64,000 bases of DNA from an uncultured Oscillospiraceae bacterium (GTDB taxonomy: Bacteria; Bacillota; Clostridia; Oscillospirales; Oscillospiraceae). The translations under genes were made by a program, and so were the position numbers. Positions within the stretch are counted from its first letter, which is position 1. Each line of letters begins with the position of its first letter. The stretch is from contig CAJUQN010000003.1 in assembly GCA_910588625.1 (NCBI GenBank), positions 1-64,000 of the forward strand, written 5' to 3'. The notes under the pieces are model-generated. The model ran no database searches. It was not told where the DNA came from and was given only the letters and a program-made list of their open reading frames with translations. Below are positions 27,361 to 36,565 of the stretch, in pieces.

Positions 27361-28536
27361 ATGGATTACGCAAAGGAAAGCCTCCGGCTCCACGAGGAGT
27401 GGGGCGGAAAAATCGAGGTGTCCGTCCGGGTGCCAGTGGAGAACGCCGGCGACCTGTCTCTGGCCTACACCCCCGGCGTGGCCCAGCCCTGTCTGGCCAT
27501 CCGGGAGGATTTGGGCAAAAGCTACACCCTCACCCGGAGACATAATCTGTGCGCTGTCATCACCGACGGCACCGCTGTCCTGGGCCTAGGGGACATCGGC
27601 GCCGAAGCCAGCATGCCCGTTATGGAGGGCAAATGCGTGCTGTTCAAGGCCTTTGGCGGGGTGGACGCCTTCCCCTTGTGCCTCAAAACCAAGGATGTGG
27701 ACGAGTTTGTCAACACGGTGTATCTGCTGTCCGGCTCGTTCGGCGGAGTCAACCTGGAGGATATCGCCGCCCCCCGGTGCTTTGAGATTGAAAAGAGATT
27801 AAAGCAGAAGTGCGACATTCCCATCTTTCACGATGATCAGCATGGCACCGCCGTCGTGGTGGCCGCCGCCCTCATCAATGCCTTGAAGGTCACCGGGAAG
27901 AAAATCGAGGACATTCACGCCGTTTTCTCCGGCGCGGGCGCGGCGGGGACGGCTATTTTTAAGCTGCTGTGGGCCATGGGCCTGCGCCACGCGGTGCTGT
28001 GCGACATCAAGGGCGTGGTGTACCCCAGCCGGCCCGACCTGGCGGGCGACCCCTACCTGGACGAGCTGGCCCAGATGACCCAGCCCACCGTTCGGGGGGG
28101 CTTGAAAGAGGCGCTGGTCGGCGCGAACCTGTTCGTGGGCGTATCCGCTCCCAATCTTGTGACCCCTGACATGGTCCAGTCTATGGCTCCCGGCCCCATC
28201 CTGTTCCCCATGGCTAACCCCACCCCGGAGATCATGCCCGATTTGGCGCGGGCGGCGGGAGCTGCCGTCGTGGGCACCGGACGGAGCGACTTCCCCAACC
28301 AGATTAACAATGTGCTCGCCTTCCCTGGAATATTCCGGGGGACCTTCGACGTGCGGGCCAAGGAGATCAACGAGGAGATGAAAATGGCCGCAGCCCACGC
28401 CCTTGCTGGGCTGGTCAGCGAGGAGGATCTGTCTGCCGACTGCATCCTGCCCAAGGCCTTCGACCCGCAGGTGGGCCCCGCCGTGGCCGCGGCGGTGGCT
28501 CAGGCCGCGCGGAACACCGGAGTTGCAAGGATTTAA
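27361..28536 (+). CDS. Malic enzyme (oxaloacetate-decarboxylating, NAD-type)
   Basis: 391 residues, the short bacterial form without a phosphotransacetylase domain. Catalytic Tyr in LAYTPGVAQP, Lys in MEGKCVLFKAF, metal-binding acids in FHDDQHGTAVVVAAAL, and the Rossmann motif VFSGAGAAGTAIFKLL. It converts malate to pyruvate and CO2 with reduction of NAD(P). Monocistronic: own promoter and a strong terminator behind. Confidence 0.93.
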   Translation: MDYAKESLRLHEEWGGKIEVSVRVPVENAGDLSLAYTPGVAQPCLAIREDLGKSYTLTRRHNLCAVITDGTAVLGLGDIGAEASMPVMEGKCVLFKAFGGVDAFPLCLKTKDVDEFVNTVYLLSGSFGGVNLEDIAAPRCFEIEKRLKQKCDIPIFHDDQHGTAVVVAAALINALKVTGKKIEDIHAVFSGAGAAGTAIFKLLWAMGLRHAVLCDIKGVVYPSRPDLAGDPYLDELAQMTQPTVRGGLKEALVGANLFVGVSAPNLVTPDMVQSMAPGPILFPMANPTPEIMPDLARAAGAAVVGTGRSDFPNQINNVLAFPGIFRGTFDVRAKEINEEMKMAAAHALAGLVSEEDLSADCILPKAFDPQVGPAVAAAVAQAARNTGVARI

Positions 28537-28553
28537 GTACAAAAACCAAGTAA

Positions 28554-28587
28554 ATGGGCTTCACTCTACCGGGTGGAGCCCATTTTC
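28554..28587 (+). terminator. Terminator of the malic enzyme gene
   Basis: Stem ATGGGCTTCAC (28554-28564) / GTGGAGCCCAT (28573-28583) with G-T pairs, then TTTTC. Confidence 0.8.
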
Positions 28588-28706
28588 TGCGCCCGCTCAA
28601 CGGGAACCGTTCAAAAAAGTTTTACATTTTTAGCCTCCACTTTTCAGGATGGGTTCAGCGTTGCGTGATATGATCTCCCCAATATTTCAAGAAAGGATGT
28701 GAGCAT

Positions 28707-29381
28707 ATGCCGGACTTCCGGCACGAGTGGAAGCACGAGATCACTCTGTCCGACCGGCTGTCCCTCAGGGCGCGGCTGAGAGCGGTGTGCCAGACGGACA
28801 GGCACGCCGTCAACGGGCAATATTTCATTCGGAGCCTGTACTTCGACAATCCGGCCGACAAGGCCCTTCGGGAAAAGCTGGAGGGCGTGGACCGGCGGGA
28901 AAAGTTCCGAATACGGTACTATAACCTCGACCCTTCCCTCATCCACCTGGAGAAAAAGAGCAAGCAAAACGGGCTGGGCGCCAAAGCCATGGCGGAGCTC
29001 TCCGCCGCGGAAGCTCAGGCCATCACCGACGGCAATCTGGACTGGATGCCCGCCAGCGGGCGGTCTTTGGTCCAGGAGCTTTACAGCAAGATGTGTTCCC
29101 AGGGGCTGCGGCCCAAAACCATTGTGGACTATACCCGGGAGCCCTTCGTCTATGCTCCGGGGAACGTCCGTGTGACTCTGGACTACGGCATCCGGACCGG
29201 ACTGAGGTGCACCGACTTCTTGAATCCGCACTGTGTCACCATCCCAGCGGGAGAGCCCGTCACCATTTTAGAGGTAAAGTGGGACGCCTATCTCCCCGAC
29301 GTCATCCGGGACGCGGTACAGCTGGAGGGGCGGCGGTCGTCCCCCTTCTCGAAATACGCCGCCTGTCGCGTATATGGATAA
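28707..29381 (+). CDS. VTC-domain polyphosphate polymerase
   Basis: 224 residues of the VTC family tunnel fold: WKHEI near the start, SLYFDNP, the basic pair REKFRIRYYN, HLEKKSKQNG, DYTREPFVY, LDYGIRTG and ILEVKWDAYLP. In eukaryotes VTC domains make polyphosphate from ATP; bacterial members pair with DUF4956 and CotH genes, exactly as here. First gene of a three-gene operon, RBS AAAGGATG. Activity in bacteria is not established for this subgroup. Confidence 0.85.
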   Translation: MPDFRHEWKHEITLSDRLSLRARLRAVCQTDRHAVNGQYFIRSLYFDNPADKALREKLEGVDRREKFRIRYYNLDPSLIHLEKKSKQNGLGAKAMAELSAAEAQAITDGNLDWMPASGRSLVQELYSKMCSQGLRPKTIVDYTREPFVYAPGNVRVTLDYGIRTGLRCTDFLNPHCVTIPAGEPVTILEVKWDAYLPDVIRDAVQLEGRRSSPFSKYAACRVYG

Positions 29382-29406
29382 ACAAGATATTAAGGAGGAT
29401 CTCACC

Positions 29407-30078
29407 GTGACATTCCAAGACATTTTCAAATCAAGCTTTCTGGAGAACATCACCAGCGTCAGCCTGCTGGACATGGCCATCGCCCTCATCCTAGCCTTTG
29501 GCCTGGGGCTGTTCATCTTCCTGGTGTATAAAAAGACCTTTTCCGGCGTGATGTACTCCTCCAGCTTCGGCGTCACCCTGGTGGCGCTGACCATGGTCAC
29601 CACCATGGTCATCCTAGCCGTCACCAGTAATGTGGTGCTGTCCCTCGGCATGGTGGGCGCTCTGTCCATCGTCCGCTTCCGCACCGCCATCAAGGAGCCG
29701 CTGGATATCGCGTTTTTGTTCTGGTCCATCGCCGTGGGCATCGTGCTGGCAGCGGGGATGATTCCTCTGGCCGTTATGGGAAGCGTGGTCATCGGTATCA
29801 TTCTACTGGTTTTTGTCAACAAAAAGTCCCATGTGAATCCGTATATCGTGGTACTCCAGTGTGACGGGCAGGACAGCGAAAACCGGGCAAAAGTCTATCT
29901 GGAGCAGTTCACCCAGCGCTGTGTGGTCAAGAGCAAGACGGCCCAAAAGGATATGGTGGAGCTGAACCTTGAGGTCCGGCTCCGGGACGAAAACACCGGC
30001 TTCATCAACATTCTGGCCGACATGGACGGAGTGCGCAGCGCCGTACTGGTCAGCTACAACGGCGATTACATGGGGTGA
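29407..30078 (+). CDS. DUF4956 membrane protein
   Basis: 223 residues. Start taken as GTG 29407, because AAGGAGG lies seven bases before it; an ATG at 29374 would overlap the previous gene without a ribosome site. Four membrane segments, with the conserved block GMVGALSIVRFRTAIKEPLDIAFLFW in the middle, then a cytoplasmic ferredoxin-like domain (VNPYIVVLQCDG to VSYNGDYMG). The partner of VTC and CotH proteins; probably a membrane channel or anchor for polymer export, which is inference. Confidence 0.83.
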   Translation: MTFQDIFKSSFLENITSVSLLDMAIALILAFGLGLFIFLVYKKTFSGVMYSSSFGVTLVALTMVTTMVILAVTSNVVLSLGMVGALSIVRFRTAIKEPLDIAFLFWSIAVGIVLAAGMIPLAVMGSVVIGIILLVFVNKKSHVNPYIVVLQCDGQDSENRAKVYLEQFTQRCVVKSKTAQKDMVELNLEVRLRDENTGFINILADMDGVRSAVLVSYNGDYMG

Positions 30079-30082
30079 GGTT

Positions 30083-31942
30083 ATGGCTTCCCATAAATAC
30101 ATTGACCGCATCTGCCTGATCGGAGCCTTGCTTTCCCTTCTGATCTCCCTGCTGTTCATGAACGGACAGGCACTGGGCATTCAGGCCGCCTCTCGGGTGA
30201 TGGGCTATGAAACGCGGCTGTTCGATACGGGCCGGATACACACCATCGACATTGTGATGGATGATTGGGATTCCTTCATCGACACCTGTGAGAACGAGGA
30301 ATATTCCTCCTGTGCGGTGGTCATTGACAACGAGGCATACAAAAATGTGGGGCTACGCGCCAAAGGAAACACCTCCCTGTCCATGGTGTCCCAGCTGGAC
30401 AGCGACCGATACAGCTTCAAAATTGAGTTTGACCACTATGACAGCGGCAAAACCTACTACGGCCTGGACAAATTGAGCCTGAATAACATCATTCAGGACA
30501 ACACTTTTATGAAGGACTACCTCACCTACCGGCTGATGGGCGAGTTCGGCGTAAACGCGCCCCTGTGCAGTTTCGTTTACATCACCGTCAACGGCGAGGA
30601 CTGGGGCCTCTATCTGGCGGCAGAGGGCTTGGAGGACGGCTTCCTTCAACGCAATTATGGGCAAAACCACGGCGAGCTCTATAAGCCGGACAGCACCGGC
30701 TTTGGCGGAGGCCGGGGCAACGGCCGCGACTTCAATATGGATGGCTTTATGGACGATTTGGATCATGGCGAGCAGCCCTTAGGAGAAAGCCTCAATACCC
30801 AGCAGCCCCCCGGGACTCGGGAAAGCAGTGCCCCCATCGGCCCCGAACCATCCGGGCAGGACAACAACATACCCAGAGATTTCTCCCCTCCCGGCCAGGG
30901 GATTGATCCCAGCGTCGGCTTTGGCAGAGGCGGCGGTATTGGCTCCGCTGACGTGATGCTGCAATATATCGACGACGACCCGGACAGCTATGCCAACATC
31001 TTTGACAACGCCAAAACGGACGTCACTCAAGCGGATCAGGCCCGGCTCATCCAGTCGCTGAACACCCTCAGCCAGGGCGGAGATGTTTCTGATGTGGTGG
31101 ACATCGACCAGGTCCTGCGCTATTTCGTGGTCCACAATTTTGTGGTCAATGGCGACAGTTATACCGGCTCCATCGTGCACAACTATTATCTATACGAGGA
31201 GGACGGGCGGCTGTCCATGCTCCCCTGGGACTACAACCTGGCCTTTGGCGCCTTCCAGGAAAACAACGCTTCCAGCGCGGTGAATGACCCCATTGATACC
31301 CCTCTGTCCGTCACCGGCAGCGGCGACCGGCCCATGGCGGATTGGATCTTCTCCAATAAAAAATACACAGCGCAGTATCACCAGTATTTTCAGGACTTTC
31401 TGAACACCGTGGACTTCATCTCCATCATCGACAGCGCCTATGCCCTCACTGCCCCCTATGTGGAGAAGGATCCCACCAAATTCTGCACGGTCGAGCAATT
31501 TGAGACTGGCGTCGAAGCGCTGAAAGCCTTCTGTACCCTCCGTGCCAAGAGCGTAGCCGGCCAGCTGACGGGAGCTATCCCCTCCACCAGCGCGGAACAG
31601 GCGGAGAATCAGGACACATTGGTGGACGCCTCCGCTCTCACCTTGTCAGACATGGGCGCCATGAACAACGGCGGCGGATTAGACCGCCAAAACAATAATG
31701 TTCAGCCCACCTCCGACCAAACCAACGGTGAAAACGGCGAAGCGCCCGGTCGGCAGTCCCCAAGCAATTTCCAGCGCCCTGAGGGAACGGAGGCCGGAAA
31801 CTTCGGCGGCTTCCCCGGAGCACCTGGCGGGAACGCTCTCGGCAGCGATACGCCACAGGCCGGGACCACCCTGGTCCTGTTAGCCGCCTCCGCCCTTGTT
31901 CTACTGGCGGGGCTGGCGGCCGCCTTCAAATTCAAACGCTAG
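30083..31942 (+). CDS. CotH-family protein kinase-like surface protein
   Basis: 619 residues from ATG 30083, four bases after the DUF4956 stop, preceded by GGGTGAGG. N-terminal membrane anchor (LIGALLSLLISLLFM), CotH domain with LRAKGNTSL, DNTFMKDYLTYRLMGEFG, NGEDWGLYLAAEGLEDGFLQRNYG, GELYKPD and SMLPWDYNLAFG, a Gly/Pro/Gln-rich insert near 205-290, and a C-terminal helix LVLLAASALVLLAGLAAAFKFKR. CotH proteins are atypical secretory kinases. Paired with VTC it probably acts outside the membrane in the same polyphosphate or envelope process. Confidence 0.85.
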   Translation: MASHKYIDRICLIGALLSLLISLLFMNGQALGIQAASRVMGYETRLFDTGRIHTIDIVMDDWDSFIDTCENEEYSSCAVVIDNEAYKNVGLRAKGNTSLSMVSQLDSDRYSFKIEFDHYDSGKTYYGLDKLSLNNIIQDNTFMKDYLTYRLMGEFGVNAPLCSFVYITVNGEDWGLYLAAEGLEDGFLQRNYGQNHGELYKPDSTGFGGGRGNGRDFNMDGFMDDLDHGEQPLGESLNTQQPPGTRESSAPIGPEPSGQDNNIPRDFSPPGQGIDPSVGFGRGGGIGSADVMLQYIDDDPDSYANIFDNAKTDVTQADQARLIQSLNTLSQGGDVSDVVDIDQVLRYFVVHNFVVNGDSYTGSIVHNYYLYEEDGRLSMLPWDYNLAFGAFQENNASSAVNDPIDTPLSVTGSGDRPMADWIFSNKKYTAQYHQYFQDFLNTVDFISIIDSAYALTAPYVEKDPTKFCTVEQFETGVEALKAFCTLRAKSVAGQLTGAIPSTSAEQAENQDTLVDASALTLSDMGAMNNGGGLDRQNNNVQPTSDQTNGENGEAPGRQSPSNFQRPEGTEAGNFGGFPGAPGGNALGSDTPQAGTTLVLLAASALVLLAGLAAAFKFKR

Positions 31943-31961
31943 ATACTCCCAGCGTGCAACA

Positions 31962-31997
31962 GAGGGCGGACCGTTCCTGGCCCGCCCTCCTCTTTTT
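31962..31997 (+). terminator. Terminator of the VTC-DUF4956-CotH operon
   Basis: Stem GAGGGCGG (31962-31969) / CCGCCCTC (31982-31989), followed by CTCTTTTT. It reaches the stop of the convergent rqcP. Confidence 0.85.
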
Positions 31998-32235
31998 AGA
32001 GCTGTTTATACATGGCCTCCGCATCCGCCTTGCCCACGATGTCGGCAACGGACAACACCTCCACCCGGATGATTTTCTCACCGAACTTCAGTTCCAGCAC
32101 ATCCCCGGTCTTCACATCATAGGACGCCTTCACCGGCCTGCCATTTGCGGTCACACGCCCGGCGTCGCAGGCCTCGTTGGCAACGGTGCGCCGCTTGATG
32201 AGCCGGGATACCTTCAGCCATTTGTCCAGTCGCAT
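31996..32235 (-). CDS. rqcP: RqcP/YabO S4-domain ribosome quality-control protein
   Basis: 79 residues from ATG 32235, with GGAGG six bases before. MRLDKWLKVSRLIKRRTVAN is the S4 RNA-binding helix pair typical of YabO/RqcP, and the end matches EAMYKQL. The protein helps RqcH add alanine tails to stalled peptides on the large ribosomal subunit. Synteny (yabM-mazG-yabO) supports the call; in Bacillus yabP and yabQ would follow, but here the cluster ends. Confidence 0.88.
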   Translation of the reverse strand: MRLDKWLKVSRLIKRRTVANEACDAGRVTANGRPVKASYDVKTGDVLELKFGEKIIRVEVLSVADIVGKADAEAMYKQL

Positions 32236-32251
32236 ACTGTACCTCCACGCA

Positions 32252-32281
32252 AAGCGAGGCAGGGCCTTCACCCTGCCTCAC
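32252..32281 (-). other. Hairpin between hup and rqcP
   Basis: Inverted repeat GAGGCAGGG / CCCTGCCTC with a six-base loop just after the hup stop. No T run follows on the minus strand, so it may protect the hup message 3' end or attenuate rqcP. Confidence 0.55.
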
Positions 32282-32295
32282 CGTTCTCTTCCGAA

Positions 32296-32571
32296 TCAGC
32301 CTGCCACAGTGTCCTTCAGGGCCTTACCGGCCTTGAATACGGGCACCTTGGACGCGGGAATCTCAATCTGCTCCTTGGTGTGGGGATTGCGGCCTATGCG
32401 GGCGGAGCGGCTCTTCACCTCGAAGGAACCAAAGCCCACCAGCTGCACCTTCTCCCCATTCACCAAGGACTCAGTAATGGCGTCCACAACGGCGGCCACG
32501 GCAGCGTCGCTGTCCTTTTTGGACAGGCCGGTCTTCTCCGCCACAGCGGCAATCAATTCGGTTTTGTTCAT
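32296..32571 (-). CDS. hup: HU-family DNA-binding protein
   Basis: 91 residues from ATG 32571 after [58 protein letters not shown] and [17 protein letters not shown] are textbook HU. It bends and packs DNA. It sits between mazG and rqcP, as in many Clostridia, unlike the Bacillus yab operon. Confidence 0.95.
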   Translation of the reverse strand: MNKTELIAAVAEKTGLSKKDSDAAVAAVVDAITESLVNGEKVQLVGFGSFEVKSRSARIGRNPHTKEQIEIPASKVPVFKAGKALKDTVAG

Positions 32572-32682
32572 TATTTCTCTTCCTCCTAAATTTTTCTGGT
32601 CAGTCAGGGCCCTCCAGCCCCAGCCTCCCTCTTGCGGCTTCACCGCGTATATAACTTAAAGCGCGGCGTGGCGCTGTAAGTG

Positions 32683-33480
32683 TCAATGCAACTGCTTTTT
32701 TGCTTCCTTCCACAAAGCGACCAGCTCCCGCTCGGAGAGCTCGTCCATTTTCTGTCCGTGTAAACTGGCCAGCTCCTCCGTTTTGCGGAAGCGGGCGGAG
32801 AACTTGTCACAGGCGGCGTGGAGGGCCTCCTCCGGGTCCACACTCAGGAGCGGACCCATGCTGGCGGCGGCGAAGAGCACGTCGCCCAACTCCTCCGCCG
32901 GGTTCCCTTCCTCGTTTAAGACGGCGGCTTTCAACTCATTTACTTCCTCGGACAGCTTGTCCAGCGCGCTGGATGCCTCCCGCCAGTCAAAGCCCGCCTT
33001 CGCGGCCTTCTTCTTCATCTTCTCCGCCCGCCAGAGCGCGGGCAGCGTGCGGGCCACGGCGTCCACCGCGTCGGCCTGGGTGTCCTGGTGCTTCTCCTTC
33101 TTCTTGAGTTCCTCCCAGTTGGACAGCACTTGGTCCGTGGAGTCCACCGTCACGTCCCCAAACACGTGGGGGTGGCGGTAGATGAGTTTTTTGCAGATCC
33201 CGTCCGCCACGTCGTCCAGATTGAAACGGCCCGCGTCCTCCTCAATGGAGGCGTGGAAAAAAACCTGAAGGAGCACATCTCCCAACTCCTCCTTAAGGCC
33301 GTCCAGGTCCTCCCTGTCGATGGCCTCCACCGCCTCATAGGTTTCCTCCAACAAGTTGCGGCGCAGGGATTTGTGGGTCTGCTCCCGGTCCCAGGGACAG
33401 CCGCCGGGGTGGCGCAGGATGCGAACAATTTCCATCAAATCCTGGCTGTTGTAACTTTTTTTCAACGACCAATTTACCAT
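32683..33480 (-). CDS. mazG: Nucleoside triphosphate pyrophosphohydrolase MazG
   Basis: 265 residues with two MazG modules. The N-terminal one has HPGGCPWDREQTHKSL, LLEETYEAVEAID and LKEELGDVLLQVFFHA (metal-binding EExxE / ExxD pattern); the C-terminal one has LSEEVNELKAA and PAEELGDVLFAAASM. It hydrolyses abnormal or excess NTPs. Lacks the extra N-terminal methyltransferase domain of Bacillus YabN. The start has only a weak GGTGAT ribosome site. Confidence 0.92.
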   Translation of the reverse strand: MVNWSLKKSYNSQDLMEIVRILRHPGGCPWDREQTHKSLRRNLLEETYEAVEAIDREDLDGLKEELGDVLLQVFFHASIEEDAGRFNLDDVADGICKKLIYRHPHVFGDVTVDSTDQVLSNWEELKKKEKHQDTQADAVDAVARTLPALWRAEKMKKKAAKAGFDWREASSALDKLSEEVNELKAAVLNEEGNPAEELGDVLFAAASMGPLLSVDPEEALHAACDKFSARFRKTEELASLHGQKMDELSERELVALWKEAKKQLH

Positions 33481-33550
33481 AGTATCACCCGAATTGCAAG
33501 CACTTTTCTGTACTTTTACAGATTTTTACAAAAAATTTTTCCATTATAGT

Positions 33551-35221
33551 TCAATCCACCCGCAATATCCGGGCGATTTTGTCTCCCTTCGGGATCAGCG
33601 CCAGATCCTCTTTGGAGATGGCCTTGGTCACCAGGATCAGGGCAAAGTACACGATGACCGCAATGCCGATGGCTCCGAACACCACCAGCGCGTTGCCCAT
33701 GCGGCTGAGGCCCATCGCGGCGGTTCCGTCCGGCAGGAGCTCCTCCGTCTCAGTCACAAAGATTTTCAGCGCCAGCAACGCCTTGGTCACCAGCCCGTTT
33801 ACCGCCCAAGCGGACGCCCCCATGGCCGCCGCCGCCGCCACAGGCTTGACAAACACGCGGCCCAGGCTCAGCGACCGGGGCAGGGTGCGCTTGATGATGA
33901 ACAGATCCAGCAGGGCAATAAGCCAGAAGCACACCACGGTGCTGATGGCCCCGCCCCGGATGCCGATATCCTTGTTGCCGATGAGGAAATAGGCCACAAC
34001 CAGCTTTAGAATGCTGCCCACCAGCGTGGTGATCATGGGCAGAGTGACCATCTGGTACGCCTGCAAAATAGAATTGCACACCAGCATAAAGCACACCGCA
34101 ATAGAGGCCACCCCCAGCACCGACAGCATCCATCCGCCCTGCTCCACATCGGTGGAGGAGTACAGCAGGCGGATGATGGGCTCTCCCAGCACAAACAGAC
34201 CCACCCCGGCGGGAATGGCCAGCAGAGCAGTAGTTCTCAGGGCTGTCTCGCTGATCTGCGCGGCCTGACGGCGGCGCCTCACCTTCAGCGCGGCGGACAC
34301 GTGGGGGATTACGCTGGCTGTCAGCGGCACCATGAAGGAGGCAGGCAGGTTGTACAGGGTCATGGCCTTGTCGTACACGCCCTTAGTTTCCCGGGCCAGC
34401 TCCTCAGTCATGTGCAGGGCGTCCTGGAGCTGTCCCAACAGGATGCGGGAGTCCAGGATGTTGGTCAAGGCGATGACGGAGGAGCTCAGCGTAATGGGGA
34501 TCGCCAGCTTGGCCAGAGTGGACAGGATGGCCTTGGAGTCCTCTGGCTTATCCTTAAATTTGGGCTGGGAGCGGGTGTGCCCGCGGTAGCAGAAATACAT
34601 ATACACCGCGCCCAGCAGACAGCCCACCGACACCCCCAGGATGGCCCCGGCGGCGGCCATAGCCTCATCCTCCATGGTCTTCTGAAACATGGAGGCCAGC
34701 GCCAGACCCACCACCAGCTTGCACAGCGCCTCGATGATCTGGGATACGGCGGTGGGGGTCATGAGGGCGTGGCCTTGGAAATAGCCCCGCATGGCCGACA
34801 TGGGGCAGATGAAGAACACCGCCGGGGCCAGGGCCAGAATGCTGTAGGCGGCCTGGCTGTCCCGCATGGCGTCCGCCAGCTGCTGGGGGAAGAAGGCCAT
34901 GATGCAGAAGCTGATGGTACCCAGCACGCAGAACGCGGCCAGGGCCAGGTTGAACACCTTTTTCACCTGATTCCCCCGGTCCAGGGCGTTGGCCTCCGAC
35001 ACCATTTTGGACAGGGCCACCGGCAGGCCGCCGGTGGAGATGATGATAAGCAGGGAGTAGATGTTGTAGGCGGTGTTGAAGTCGGAGAAGGCCGCGTCAG
35101 TGAGGATATTGCCCAGGGGGATCTTGTACAGCGCCCCGATGAGCTTGACGACGATGATGCCCGCCGTCAAAATCCCGGCGCCGCCAAAAAACGAGTTCTT
35201 TTTAGGGGTGGATGCAGACAT
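33551..35221 (-). CDS. SpoVB/YabM-like polysaccharide flippase (MOP superfamily)
   Basis: 556 residues, about 14 membrane segments. The opening FFGGAGILTAGIIVVKLIGALYKIPL, the GGLPVALSKMVSEA motif and MRGYFQGHALMTPTAVSQIIE are typical of Firmicute stage V sporulation protein B / lipid-linked oligosaccharide flippases. Gene order upstream of mazG matches yabM. It moves lipid-linked wall precursors across the membrane; sporulation versus vegetative role is undetermined. Confidence 0.87.
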   Translation of the reverse strand: MSASTPKKNSFFGGAGILTAGIIVVKLIGALYKIPLGNILTDAAFSDFNTAYNIYSLLIIISTGGLPVALSKMVSEANALDRGNQVKKVFNLALAAFCVLGTISFCIMAFFPQQLADAMRDSQAAYSILALAPAVFFICPMSAMRGYFQGHALMTPTAVSQIIEALCKLVVGLALASMFQKTMEDEAMAAAGAILGVSVGCLLGAVYMYFCYRGHTRSQPKFKDKPEDSKAILSTLAKLAIPITLSSSVIALTNILDSRILLGQLQDALHMTEELARETKGVYDKAMTLYNLPASFMVPLTASVIPHVSAALKVRRRRQAAQISETALRTTALLAIPAGVGLFVLGEPIIRLLYSSTDVEQGGWMLSVLGVASIAVCFMLVCNSILQAYQMVTLPMITTLVGSILKLVVAYFLIGNKDIGIRGGAISTVVCFWLIALLDLFIIKRTLPRSLSLGRVFVKPVAAAAAMGASAWAVNGLVTKALLALKIFVTETEELLPDGTAAMGLSRMGNALVVFGAIGIAVIVYFALILVTKAISKEDLALIPKGDKIARILRVD

Positions 35222-35239
35222 TTCCTCAGACCTTTCCCA

Positions 35240-36544
35240 TCACTTGAAAATAAGGGGCAGGGCGTACTGCTTGACCTCCGCCTTGATGCGGTCCAGATCC
35301 AGCGTCTTGAACTCCCCATTCTGGTATATGACCCTGCCCCGCGCCATATTCATGCACACGTTACAGCCATGGGCGGCAAACACCAGATTTTCCGCCTCGT
35401 CGTGGCAGGGAATCAGGTTGGGCGCGTCGAAGTCCACCAGAAGCAAGTCGGCCACCCTCCCCGCCTCGATGCGCCCGGTGTTCCGGCCCAGGGCGCGGGC
35501 GCCGCTGACGGTGGCCATCTCCAGCGCCTGGCGGGCAGTTATAGACATGGGGTCGCAGTTCACCCCGTTGTGCAGGATGGCGGCCAGCTTCATGTCAGCG
35601 AACAGGTCGATGCTGTTGTGGGAGCTGACCCCGTCGGTGCCCAAGGCCACATTGACCCCGGCCTTGAGCATGGCGGGGATAGGAGCCACGCCGGAGCCCA
35701 GCTTCAAATTGGAGTAGGGATTGTGGACGCAGGACACGCCCTTCTGCTTCATGATGGCCCAGTCCTCGGGGGTGGTATACACGCAGTGGGCGGTGATGGC
35801 CCGGGTATCCCACACGCCGTACTGGTTCAGGGTCTGGATGGGCGTCAGGCCGTTGTGACGGCCCTTGCAGTCCTCGTGCTCCTTCTTCGTCTCGGAGATG
35901 TGCACGTGCATTCCAAGGCCGTGCTCCAAAGCGTAGTCGGCCATCCACTGCCACAGGGGGGCGGAAGAAGTGTACTCCCCGTGGATGGACGCATCGACCA
36001 AGATTTGTCCCTCCCCCGCATTATGCCACTCCTCAGTGACGGCCTTCTGGTAGCCGCAGTCGCCGCACTTTTCGGGGGAGAAGTCCTCCGGCGCGCCGAA
36101 GTACACCCCGCCCACAGACAAGTTGGCGGAAATGCCCGCGTCCATGATCTGCTTGGCAATCACTTCGGCGCCCATATACATATCGGCGATGCAGGTGACG
36201 CCGCAGGCGATCATCTCCGCCAGCCCCAGCCCGGCGGCGGCGGCAATGGCCCGGTCGTCCCACTTGGCCTCGGCGGGGAAAATGTAGTCGTTGAGCCAGG
36301 TCTGGAGGTCGCAGCCCCCGCCGTAGCCCCTCATCAGGGTCATGGGAATGTGGGTGTGGCAGTTGACGAAGCCGGGCATCATCACCTTGCCTGTACAATC
36401 AATGGTCTGGTCAAAATCTCCCTGGGGGCGGTTGGGACCCACGTAGGAGATGTTGGTTCCCTCCACCGCTACGTAGCCGTAGCGCAGGGTAGCGAACGCC
36501 TCGTCCATCAGCAGGGCGGTGACGTTGGTAAACAGGGTGGTCAT
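35240..36544 (-). CDS. mtaD: 5'-methylthioadenosine / S-adenosylhomocysteine deaminase
   Basis: 434-residue amidohydrolase. Metal ligands: HTHIP near residue 65, HVHISETKKEHEDC (~215), AHCVYTTPEDW (~250), and ALGTDGVSSHNS near 305; GGGCDLQTWLNDYIFPAEAKW is typical of the MTA/SAH deaminase group. It turns SAH into S-inosylhomocysteine and so recycles products of SAM use. It sits 21 bp behind the purine nucleoside phosphorylase gene, a logical partner in nucleoside salvage. Confidence 0.88.
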   Translation of the reverse strand: MTTLFTNVTALLMDEAFATLRYGYVAVEGTNISYVGPNRPQGDFDQTIDCTGKVMMPGFVNCHTHIPMTLMRGYGGGCDLQTWLNDYIFPAEAKWDDRAIAAAAGLGLAEMIACGVTCIADMYMGAEVIAKQIMDAGISANLSVGGVYFGAPEDFSPEKCGDCGYQKAVTEEWHNAGEGQILVDASIHGEYTSSAPLWQWMADYALEHGLGMHVHISETKKEHEDCKGRHNGLTPIQTLNQYGVWDTRAITAHCVYTTPEDWAIMKQKGVSCVHNPYSNLKLGSGVAPIPAMLKAGVNVALGTDGVSSHNSIDLFADMKLAAILHNGVNCDPMSITARQALEMATVSGARALGRNTGRIEAGRVADLLLVDFDAPNLIPCHDEAENLVFAAHGCNVCMNMARGRVIYQNGEFKTLDLDRIKAEVKQYALPLIFK

Positions 36545-36565
36545 GCAAACCCCTCCTATGACAAA

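Noticed and set aside
29374..29406. Upstream ATG as start of the DUF4956 gene
   Set aside because: It would overlap the VTC gene without a ribosome site, while GTG 29407 has AAGGAGG at seven bases.
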